From Gemmatimonadota bacterium (lineage in GTDB: Bacteria > Gemmatimonadota > Gemmatimonadetes > Longimicrobiales > Gaopeijiaceae): a stretch of DNA of 14,403 bases. Positions 8,166 through 14,062 of this stretch are shown here, in pieces. A program made the translations under genes and the position numbers. The stretch lies in the NCBI GenBank assembly GCA_007127575.1, contig SKZC01000414.1:1-14403 (forward strand), read 5' to 3'. The notes below the pieces were generated by a model. That model was given only the letters and a program-made list of their open reading frames with translations. It made no database searches and was not told the DNA's origin. The stretch's first letter is position 1. Every line of letters starts with the position of its first letter.

Positions 8166-8311
8166 GACCAGGGCGCCGGTGGATGAAATGGTGCGCGGGG
8201 GGGCATGAACGGATCCGGTTCGGATGGCAGGTGTACCATAGCACGTTCCCGCTCCCGGAGTCCGGGGAGTCCGGAGTGGCTCCTGACGGGGGTTCCCTCT
8301 ACCCGCCTCGG
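8166..8311. promoter_or_regulatory. divergent control region with tandem 9-bp repeat
   Basis: This 146-bp gap separates the leftward sensor kinase from the rightward secreted-protein gene and must hold both promoters. GGAGTCCGG occurs twice in tandem at 8257-8265 and 8266-8274, followed by a further GGAGT at 8273-8277. ATCCG-GTT-CGGAT at 8213-8225 is a small inverted repeat. TACCAT at 8234-8239 (TATGGT on the minus strand at 8240-8235) is the only AT-richer spot and could serve as a -10 for either side. No -35 is convincing. An open frame upstream of 8312 gives no sensible protein. Confidence 0.3.
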
Positions 8312-9031
8312 ATGAAGACGATGCGGATTCGACATTTGCTTCCTCTCCTACTTCTGGCCCTTCCTGCAGGGTCCTTCCACGCCTCCCAGGCCCTGGCCCA
8401 GAGCGTCGCCCTGGACGAGGGCACCTTCCTCGTCTTCGTGGACGGCCGGAGCGTGGGGAGCGAGAGCTTCGCGATCCGGAGGTCTGGAGCGGGAGGCGAC
8501 GCCCAGATCATCGCCACGGCGGAGATCCGGATGGACCGGGCCGGCGACGTTCTGGAGATCCGGCCCGCCCTCCAGGCACAGGGTGCGGAAATGGCGGTCT
8601 CCGCCTACCAGGTCAAGATCACCGGGAGCCGAGAGGAGGAGATCTACGTGACCCTCGGCGACCGACGCTACCACACGAAAGTGGTCTCGGCCCGAGGGGA
8701 GCAGGAGCGGGAATATCGCGCCCAGACGGGCACCCTCCTTCTGGACAGCGAGGTGGCCCATCAGTTCTACTTTCTCCGCCCTCACCTGGAGCGGGGGGAG
8801 TCCACCCTTCCGGTCATCGTGCCTCGCGAGAGTCGGCAAGTTCAGCTTCGCCTGATCCCGGAGGGCCGGGAGGCCATCTCGGTGGCCGGCCAGCAGGTGG
8901 AAGCGAGACGCTTCCGGTTGGAGACCTCAGACACCACTCGGATCATCTGGTTCGACGACCAGGACCGCGTGCTCCAGGTCGAAAACCCGGGGACCCGGTA
9001 CCGGGCTGTGCGAGACGCGGTCCCGTCCTGA
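8312..9031 (+). CDS. secreted beta-rich protein of unknown function
   Basis: The protein is 239 aa from the ATG at 8312. A second ATG at 8321 is also possible. The frame stays open further upstream, but only from 8312 does it begin with a proper signal peptide: basic MKTMRIRH, a hydrophobic core LLPLLLLALPAG, and a signal peptidase I site SQALA|QS after about residue 29. The mature protein alternates short hydrophobic and charged stretches (GTFLVFVDGRSVGSESFAI, RRYHTKVVSA, RIIWFDDQDRVLQVE), as in all-beta periplasmic proteins of the DUF3108/DUF6134 kind. That resemblance is general, and no family is certain. It contains no cysteine and no membrane segment after the signal. bshB1 follows after 57 bp on the same strand. 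No clear ribosome binding site precedes either ATG. Confidence 0.82.
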   Translation: MKTMRIRHLLPLLLLALPAGSFHASQALAQSVALDEGTFLVFVDGRSVGSESFAIRRSGAGGDAQIIATAEIRMDRAGDVLEIRPALQAQGAEMAVSAYQVKITGSREEEIYVTLGDRRYHTKVVSARGEQEREYRAQTGTLLLDSEVAHQFYFLRPHLERGESTLPVIVPRESRQVQLRLIPEGREAISVAGQQVEARRFRLETSDTTRIIWFDDQDRVLQVENPGTRYRAVRDAVPS

Positions 9032-9088
9032 CGCTCTCTCCTCCCACCCTTCTCCTCCACAGCCTCTCTCTTCTCTCACGGACCACGC
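9032..9088 (+). promoter_or_regulatory. pyrimidine-rich leader of bshB1 without Shine-Dalgarno
   Basis: The 57 bp between the secreted-protein gene and bshB1 are almost entirely C and T up to about 9079 (for example CTCTCTCCTCCCACCC and CCTCTCTCTTCTCTC), and no GGAG-like purine run is found in the 20 nt before the ATG at 9089. Start by S1 protein on a pyrimidine-rich leader, or coupling to the upstream gene, would be ways to translate bshB1. Both are inference. Confidence 0.35.
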
Positions 9089-9811
9089 ATGGAACCACTG
9101 GATGTTCTGGCCATCATGGCCCACCCGGATGACGCCGAGCTCCTCTGCGGAGGGGCCCTGATCCGAAGCTCGGACAGAGGGGACCGCACCGGGGTGGTGG
9201 ACCTCACGGATGGAGAAATGGGGAGTCGGGGCTCCAGAGAGGTTCGGCGGAAGGAGAAGGAAGAAGCGTCCGCCGTCCTGGGGCTGTCCCAACGCCGCTC
9301 CGCCGGCCTCCCGGATGCGAACCTCCGGAACACCCGGGAAGCCCGTCTCAAGGTGGCCGGCCTCATCCGCGAGCTCCGTCCTCGTGTGGTGGTGACTCAC
9401 TGGAAGGAAGGACGCCACCCCGACCACCGGGAAGCATGTGAGCTCGTTTATGACGCCTCCTTTCTGGCAGGCCTCAAGAACCTGGAGGTCGCCGGAACGC
9501 CCCACCGACCCCGGAGCGTGGTGCACGCGGTGGCGTACCGGGACGATGCTCCTCCGCCCAGCTTCGTGGTGGACATCACCGACACCCTGGAACGGAAGCT
9601 GGAGGCGCTCCGGTGCTACCGCTCCCAGTTCGAAGGTGCCCACGGGGTCGGGGAGGTGTTCCCCGGAGGTGATCGTCCCTTTCTGGAACAGGTGAAGAGA
9701 TACGCCGCCCGATCCGGGGCCCGAATCCGAGTGGCCTTCGGCGAGCCCTTCCAGACTCGGGAGGCCCTCGCCCTTCCTTCCCTGAGCTCGCTCTCGGTAC
9801 CGACGTTCTGA
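9089..9811 (+). CDS. bshB1: bacillithiol biosynthesis deacetylase, BshB1 type (PIG-L/LmbE fold)
   Basis: This 240-aa zinc enzyme of the LmbE/PIG-L family probably removes the acetyl group from N-acetylglucosaminyl-malate in bacillithiol synthesis. The zinc-site motif MAHPDDAE is at 10-17 (H12, D15) and the third ligand is H113 in GRHPDHREA (108-116). GLPDANLRNT (73-82), the RHPDH motif followed by ASFLAGLKNLE, and FGEPF near the C-terminus (217-221) fit BshB1 better than mycothiol or general LmbE deacetylases. The length is standard. A mycothiol-type or sugar deacetylase is the main alternative. The glycosyltransferase BshA and the ligase BshC are not in the window, so the pathway cannot be confirmed here. 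It follows the secreted-protein gene and is convergent with the HIRAN-like gene. Confidence 0.88.
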   Translation: MEPLDVLAIMAHPDDAELLCGGALIRSSDRGDRTGVVDLTDGEMGSRGSREVRRKEKEEASAVLGLSQRRSAGLPDANLRNTREARLKVAGLIRELRPRVVVTHWKEGRHPDHREACELVYDASFLAGLKNLEVAGTPHRPRSVVHAVAYRDDAPPPSFVVDITDTLERKLEALRCYRSQFEGAHGVGEVFPGGDRPFLEQVKRYAARSGARIRVAFGEPFQTREALALPSLSSLSVPTF

Positions 9812-9829
9812 GGCCAGGGAGGGCTCAGA
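9807..9829. terminator. possible two-way hairpin between convergent genes
   Basis: TCTGAG at 9807-9812 pairs with CTCAGA at 9824-9829. After one mismatch, CC (9814-9815) pairs with GG (9821-9822) around an AGGGA loop. The arms contain the stop codons of both convergent genes: bshB1 TGA at 9809-9811 and the minus-strand TGA at 9825-9827. No T run follows on either side, so it is not a standard intrinsic terminator, and half the pairing comes from the two stop codons themselves. Confidence 0.25.
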
Positions 9830-10160
9830 CGCAGTGGACTTCCAACAGAAGTCGACGCCAACTGGGCACGTCCGCTCCCTTCACTTTCAGAGCTCGGGCC
9901 TCCGCCGTGCCCCCTTCATGGAGCCACGGGGCCAGCCAGGCTCCGATCTCCGGAGGCAGATGACCCACGGGATCCCCCGAGACGAGGTGGACCCAGACTT
10001 CAGGCACTTCCTCCCGGGCCGGTCCGGGGATGAGGCGCAACGAGTCCCCAGGACTCAGCTCCTCCAGGTGGCGATCACGGCCGGCGAAGATGGTTCCGTG
10101 TACGGTGGCCCGGAAGCGACGGGGGCGATCTTCCGGGAAGCTGGGGGAAGCTGACGTCAT
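9825..10160 (-). CDS. small stand-alone HIRAN-like domain protein
   Basis: From the ATG at 10160 this is 111 aa. The frame is open further upstream to an ATG at 10373, but that would overlap the start of the divergent cysteine desulfurase gene, and the added part is proline-rich and low in pattern. GAGGT lies just before the 10160 start. Residues 17-96 follow the HIRAN pattern: FRATVHGTIFAG, then LSPGDSLRLIPGP, then VWVHLVSGDPVGHLPPEIGA, then LAPWLHEGG and ARALKVKG. The usual N-x-x-D-x-x-A segment is replaced by REEVPEVWVH, so the domain is degenerate or divergent. HIRAN domains in helicases such as HLTF bind DNA 3' ends. Whether this one binds DNA is unknown. No signal peptide or membrane segment is seen. 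Confidence is fair for a gene and lower for the family. Confidence 0.65.
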   Translation of the reverse strand: MTSASPSFPEDRPRRFRATVHGTIFAGRDRHLEELSPGDSLRLIPGPAREEVPEVWVHLVSGDPVGHLPPEIGAWLAPWLHEGGTAEARALKVKGADVPSWRRLLLEVHCV

Positions 10161-10249
10161 GGACCTCGAGGGGGACGCGTATCTGGGGCTCGTGCTCCCC
10201 GGTGGCGCACCGGGAGGCGGTGGCTCTTCGTCTCGGAGAGGGTGGAACT

Positions 10250-10278
10250 TTGACTCCCTCCAATCGTTAAGGTAGGTC
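10250..10278 (+). promoter_or_regulatory. possible promoter of the cysteine desulfurase-mnmA operon
   Basis: TTGACT at 10250-10255 is a strong -35-like hexamer, five of six matches. A 17-bp spacer leads to TAGGTC at 10273-10278, a poor -10. It lies in the 173-bp gap (10161-10333) between the divergent HIRAN-like gene and the desulfurase gene, about 55 bp before the ATG at 10334, and it is the most promoter-like place there. The gap holds no other gene that I can support. Confidence 0.35.
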
Positions 10279-10333
10279 CGTACATCTGGAATGGAAACGC
10301 CCTCCGTGGGCCCGCTGGAGTCGAGCCGTTCGA

Positions 10334-11491
10334 ATGAAGCCCATTTACCTGGATTACGCAGCCACTTCCCCACTCCGGCCCGAAGTTCGGGAGGCCATGG
10401 AGCCCTTTCTTTCGGACGGGTTCGGAAACCCCGCCAGTGTGCATCGGTGGGGCCGGGACGCCGGAAGGGCGCTGGAGGACGCCCGGGAGGAAGTCGGGGA
10501 GTCGCTGGGCGTCCCGCCGGCCGAGGTCTTCTTCGTGCGAGGCGGGACGGAAGGGGACAATCTGGCGGTGCTGGGAAGGATCCGGAGCCGTCTCCGCGCC
10601 GGAGCCCCGGCCCATCTGGTCATCTCATCCATCGAGCACTCCGCCGTGAGAGAGGCAGCAGCCCAGGCCGGCCGGGAGGGGGCCCGGGTGGATACCATCC
10701 CTGTGGACGCCCGCGGCATGCCGGACTGGGAGGTCCTGGAGGCGGCTCTCGAGAGCGGGGCGGACCTGGTGTCGGTGATGTGGGTGAACAACGAAACGGG
10801 CTTGGTTCTCCCCATCGAGGAGGTGGGCGAGCGGTGTCGCCACTACGGGGTCCCCTTTCACACCGACGCGGTGCAAGCCCTCGGCCGGATGGCCGTGGAC
10901 CTCAAGAGCTTCCCCGCTGAGCTCGCCACCTTCTCGGCTCACAAGGTAGGTGGCCCCAAAAGTGTAGGAGTCCTGGTGGCCAGGGAGGGAGTGGAGCTGG
11001 AGCCGTTGCATTTCGGCGGAGGCCAGGAAGGAGGTCTCAGACCCGGAACCCCGGACGTCGCCGGCGCGGTGGGGGCGGCTCGGGCAGTCCGCCTGGCCGT
11101 GGACGAAGGGTCGTCCCGAGACCACGTCCGGAGGCTCCGCGACCTCCTGGAGGAAGGACTTCGCAGCCGGATCCCCGATCTCAGAATCCACGGGGGCGAA
11201 GGACCTCGGGCGCCCCACATCTCGAACCTGGGCTTCCCCGGGGTGGATGCCTCCACCCTCATCGTGAGCCTGGACCTGAATGGCGTGGCGGTATCCCGTG
11301 GCTCAGCCTGCGCCAGTGGGACGGAAGGCGCGAGTCCCGTTCTCCGCGCCCTCTACGGGCCTGAGGCGCTGGACTACGCTCCTGTCCGTTTCAGTCTCTC
11401 TCCGGCCACACCGGAGGAGGAGGTGAGGGAGGCGGTGACCCGAACGGTGGAAACCCTGGAGAGGGTGAGAGCCATGGAGGTGGGAGCGTGA
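10334..11491 (+). CDS. cysteine desulfurase, IscS/NifS family
   Basis: This PLP enzyme takes sulfur from cysteine as an enzyme-bound persulfide, giving alanine. The 385-aa length is typical. The start MKPIYLDYAATSPLRPEV is the family start. His102 (SIEHSA) would stack on PLP, D178 and Q181 are in HTDAVQALG, and the PLP lysine is K204 in SAHKVGGPKS. The catalytic cysteine is C326 in SRGSACASGTEGASPVLRAL. The short active-site loop around C326 resembles the NifS/YrvO type as much as IscS, so I give no symbol. RPGTPDVAG (236-244) stands for the usual R-x-GT-E-N. The stop overlaps the mnmA GTG by 4 bp (GTGA, 11488-11491), so the main job is probably to supply sulfur to MnmA. No IscU scaffold gene or Rrf2-type regulator is next to it, which argues against a full Isc operon. 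Confidence 0.93.
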   Translation: MKPIYLDYAATSPLRPEVREAMEPFLSDGFGNPASVHRWGRDAGRALEDAREEVGESLGVPPAEVFFVRGGTEGDNLAVLGRIRSRLRAGAPAHLVISSIEHSAVREAAAQAGREGARVDTIPVDARGMPDWEVLEAALESGADLVSVMWVNNETGLVLPIEEVGERCRHYGVPFHTDAVQALGRMAVDLKSFPAELATFSAHKVGGPKSVGVLVAREGVELEPLHFGGGQEGGLRPGTPDVAGAVGAARAVRLAVDEGSSRDHVRRLRDLLEEGLRSRIPDLRIHGGEGPRAPHISNLGFPGVDASTLIVSLDLNGVAVSRGSACASGTEGASPVLRALYGPEALDYAPVRFSLSPATPEEEVREAVTRTVETLERVRAMEVGA

Positions 11492-12597
11492 GCCGTATTC
11501 TGGTGGCCATGTCCGGAGGCGTGGACTCTTCGTTGGCCGCAGCCCTCCTCGTGGAGGAGGGGCACGAGGTCATCGGAGTGACCATGAAGACCTTCTGCTA
11601 CCAGGACACGCCTAGCCACTCCAAGACCTGTTGTGGCCTGGACGGGATCCGGGACGCCCGTCGCGTGGCGGATCTCTTGGGCATCCCCCACTACGTCTTC
11701 GACGTGGAGGAGGACTTCACCCGGGACGTGGTGGATGACTTCGTGGGAGAATACGCTCAGGGTCGGACACCCAACCCATGCGTCCGGTGCAACTCCAACA
11801 CGAAATTCCGGGACCTCCTTCGCCGAGGGAAGGCTTTCGGCTGTCAGGGGATCGCGTCGGGACACTACGCTCGGGTTCGACGGAACGAGTCCGGAGAGGC
11901 TGCTCTTCTCCGTGGGCGGGACCGAAAAAAGGACCAGAGCTACTTCCTCTGGGGCCTCCCCGGGGAGGTGCTGGACGTGCTGCATCTCCCGGTGGGCCAC
12001 CTCAGCAAGGATGACGTGAGACGGCGGGCCGAGGAGCTGGACCTTCCCACAGCGGGGAAGGCTGAGTCCCAGGAGATCTGCTTCGTTCCCACCGGAGATT
12101 ACCGGGATCTTCTGTCGCGGCACCTCCCCCAACGGCACCCGGCTCTGGAGCCCGGTCCCATCGTCACCTCGGACGGACGGACCGTGGGCGAGCACAACGG
12201 ATACGCCGGATTCACGGTAGGGCAGCGGAAGGGCCTGGGAGGGGGCTTTTCCGAGCCGCACTTCGTCTTGGAGGTCCGTCCCGACACCCGCGAGGTCGTG
12301 GTGGGAACCAAGGACGAGCTAGAGGCGGACGCCTTGGAAGCTGAAGAGATGAACTGGCTTTCAGTCCCGCCCGACCCGGCAGAGAACATAGAGGTCCAGA
12401 TCCGGCACCGGGCCCCTTCGGTACCTGGAACCGTGAGGTCCGTGGCCCCGATGCTGGAAATCGGGTTTCATCGACCTCAGCGAGCCCCAACGCCCGGCCA
12501 ATCCGCCGTTGTGTACCGAGGAGAACAGCTCCTTGGCGGCGGACGAATCAGCCGCGCCTGGTCCAACGCGGGTAGGGAACAGGCCCCCTCGGCCTGA
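11488..12597 (+). CDS. mnmA: tRNA-specific 2-thiouridylase MnmA
   Basis: The enzyme activates the C2 oxygen of uridine 34 in Glu, Gln and Lys tRNAs with ATP and replaces it with sulfur. The 369-aa length is normal. The PP-loop SGGVDSS is at 9-15. NPCVRCN places the catalytic Cys98 and C101, and ESQEICFVPTGDYRDLL (193-209) carries Cys198, the second reactive cysteine. GQRKGLGGG (245-253) and the C-terminal beta-barrel region ending in GGGRISRAW complete the family pattern. Extra cysteines at 37, 48 and 49 (TCCGLDGIRDARRVAD) mark the MnmA branch seen in many non-proteobacteria. The GTG start is set by GGAGGTG about 5 nt upstream and the 4-bp overlap with the desulfurase gene, implying translational coupling. 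Confidence 0.96.
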   Translation: MSRILVAMSGGVDSSLAAALLVEEGHEVIGVTMKTFCYQDTPSHSKTCCGLDGIRDARRVADLLGIPHYVFDVEEDFTRDVVDDFVGEYAQGRTPNPCVRCNSNTKFRDLLRRGKAFGCQGIASGHYARVRRNESGEAALLRGRDRKKDQSYFLWGLPGEVLDVLHLPVGHLSKDDVRRRAEELDLPTAGKAESQEICFVPTGDYRDLLSRHLPQRHPALEPGPIVTSDGRTVGEHNGYAGFTVGQRKGLGGGFSEPHFVLEVRPDTREVVVGTKDELEADALEAEEMNWLSVPPDPAENIEVQIRHRAPSVPGTVRSVAPMLEIGFHRPQRAPTPGQSAVVYRGEQLLGGGRISRAWSNAGREQAPSA

Positions 12598-12633
12598 CCG
12601 ACCCACTCCGTTCACTTCCCCCCCGCCGGGGGG
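12580..12633 (+). terminator. GC-rich hairpins at the end of mnmA
   Basis: CAGGCC (12580-12585) and GGCCTG (12591-12596) form a perfect 6-bp stem with a 5-nt loop that overlaps the mnmA stop codon. A second stem pairs C at 12619-12624 with G at 12628-12633 around a 3-nt loop, followed by GGGCCCAGGGGCCCC, which is also self-complementary. No T run follows, so these could slow polymerase or protect the 3' end without being classical terminators. They sit between the convergent mnmA and the 77-aa gene. Confidence 0.3.
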
Positions 12634-12654
12634 CCCAGGGGCCCCGGAACGCGT

Positions 12655-12888
12655 TCAGGTGACGGGGACCGCCTCCTTCAGGAGCGCACGAAGCTCGTCG
12701 GGGGTCGCTTGGACCAGGAGCGCCTCCGCTCCGGCGCGATCCCCTTCCAGGTCTCGGTACCGAGGCCTCACCCCGGAGTCGCTTCGGCATCGGAACACGA
12801 TCCGCCCCACCCCCGGCAGACCGTGGGGTCCCGCCGAGGCATAGGCCTCCCATTCCCGAAGCGCGTCGTCGACAATCATCTTCGACAT
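12655..12888 (-). CDS. small conserved-looking protein downstream of dnaJ, function unknown
   Basis: This is a 77-aa soluble protein starting 21 nt after the dnaJ stop on the same strand. It begins MSKMIVDDALREWEAYAS and has one cysteine (RIVFRCRSDSG), a middle acidic segment (RDLEGDRAGAEA) and a C-terminal helix (TPDELRALLKEA). GGGGAG directly abuts the ATG at 12888 but is about 9 nt from the ATG at codon 4 (12879), so the true start may be 12879, giving 74 aa. It has no signal peptide or membrane segment. I recognise no domain. Its balanced, non-repetitive sequence and operon-like spacing after grpE-dnaJ support a real gene, and a minor chaperone-operon role is only a guess from position. 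Confidence 0.7.
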   Translation of the reverse strand: MSKMIVDDALREWEAYASAGPHGLPGVGRIVFRCRSDSGVRPRYRDLEGDRAGAEALLVQATPDELRALLKEAVPVT

Positions 12889-12909
12889 CTCCCCGTCACC
12901 CCCACCTCA

Positions 12910-14043
12910 TCAGAACCGTAGTTCCGCCACCTCGGCGAACTCCTCCAGCGCTTTCCGTTCTTCGTCGTCCAACGATTCCGGGATCTGAACGCGCACCTCC
13001 ACGAATTGGTCGCCCCGCCGGCCATCCTTTTCGACTCCCTGCCCCCGGAGGCGAAACTTAGTGCCGGGCTGTGTCCCCGGCGGGACCCGCAAGACCACGC
13101 TCTTCCCGTGGATCGTCCGGACCCGCATTTTGGACCCCAGCGTCGCCTGGGCCAGGTTCACCGGTACCGTCACATAGACGTCCAGCCCCTCCCGTCGGAA
13201 GAAGGAGTGGGGCTTCACCTTGAAGGTGAGGATCAGGTCCCCTGGCGGACCGCCGCCGGGAGGACGCTCACCCCGGCCCGAGAGCCGGAGCTTCGAGCCG
13301 GTATCTACTCCTTTGGGAACAGTCACCTGAACCGTTCGTTCCCGCTGGACCTGACCCACGCCGCCACAGGACCCGCATGGGGTTTCCGGGACGGTTCCCT
13401 TTCCCATACATGCGGGACAGGGCCGGGTCACGGCGAATCCCCCCTGTCCGAAGGAAACCGTCCCGGCCCCGCGGCATTCGTCGCAGCGACGGGTCCCTGC
13501 CCCCGGGGCGGCGCCGGATCCAGCACAGGAGGCACACCCGTCGGTCATGGGAACGGATATGGAGACCTTGCCCCCTCGCGCCGCCGTCTCGAAGGGCACC
13601 TCCACCACGTACTCCACATTTCGACCTCGGCGAGTTTCCCCCCGCTGTGCCGCCCCGCGCCGGCCTCGATCAAAGATGGAGCTAAAGAGGTCCCCCAACC
13701 CCCCAAACCCACTCAGATCTTCGAACGAGAAGTCCCCTGCACCTTCACCTCCAGGCTGGCGCCCGGCCTGTCGTCCGCCTCCCGTTCCGGCAGTGCCGGA
13801 TCTTCCGAAACCCATCCCCCCGAACCGGCGCATCTGGTCGTACTGCTTCCGCTTGTCCGGCTTAGAAAGGACCGCGTACGCCTCACCGATCTCCTTGAAC
13901 CGGTCGGCAGCACCGGGGTCGTCGGAGTTGGCGTCGGGATGGTACCTCTTCGCCAGCTTCCGGTAGGCCTTCCGGATCTCGTCCTGGCTCGCATTTTCCG
14001 GGACGCCCAGGATCTTGTAATAGTCCTTCGTACTCGTCGTCAT
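12910..14043 (-). CDS. dnaJ: chaperone protein DnaJ (Hsp40)
   Basis: This 377-aa type I DnaJ stimulates the ATPase of DnaK and hands it unfolded clients. All domains are present in order. The J domain (~6-73) has the HPD motif at 35-37, the Gly/Phe-rich linker spans ~74-122, and the zinc-binding region has four repeats: CASCAGSG (170-177), CDECRGAG (187-194), CPACMGKG (209-216) and CGSCGGVG (223-230). The C-terminal client-binding domains follow, ending in EEFAEVAELRF. All eight zinc cysteines are intact. It starts 19 nt after grpE and is followed by the 77-aa gene, which implies a grpE-dnaJ-small gene operon read leftwards. No strong ribosome binding site lies before the ATG at 14043. Any heat-shock operator would be upstream of grpE, outside the window. 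Confidence 0.97.
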   Translation of the reverse strand: MTTSTKDYYKILGVPENASQDEIRKAYRKLAKRYHPDANSDDPGAADRFKEIGEAYAVLSKPDKRKQYDQMRRFGGMGFGRSGTAGTGGGRQAGRQPGGEGAGDFSFEDLSGFGGLGDLFSSIFDRGRRGAAQRGETRRGRNVEYVVEVPFETAARGGKVSISVPMTDGCASCAGSGAAPGAGTRRCDECRGAGTVSFGQGGFAVTRPCPACMGKGTVPETPCGSCGGVGQVQRERTVQVTVPKGVDTGSKLRLSGRGERPPGGGPPGDLILTFKVKPHSFFRREGLDVYVTVPVNLAQATLGSKMRVRTIHGKSVVLRVPPGTQPGTKFRLRGQGVEKDGRRGDQFVEVRVQIPESLDDEERKALEEFAEVAELRF

Positions 14044-14062
14044 GGCGGCGCGAGAGGGTCGG

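Noticed and set aside
8183..8311. Extended N-terminus of the secreted protein starting at 8183
   Set aside because: The extra 43 residues would bury the signal peptide and have no protein-like pattern; a start at 8312 or 8321 gives a standard signal peptide.
11488..11637. Extra cysteines (37, 48, 49) near the front of MnmA as a possible new metal site
   Set aside because: The CC-x-x-(D/E) segment followed by DARRVA is a common variant of MnmA in many non-proteobacteria, so it is not unusual.
12709..12921. Plus-strand frame opposite the 77-aa gene
   Set aside because: Pro/Ser/Arg-rich shadow with no ribosome binding site; the minus-strand frame has operon spacing after dnaJ and better composition.
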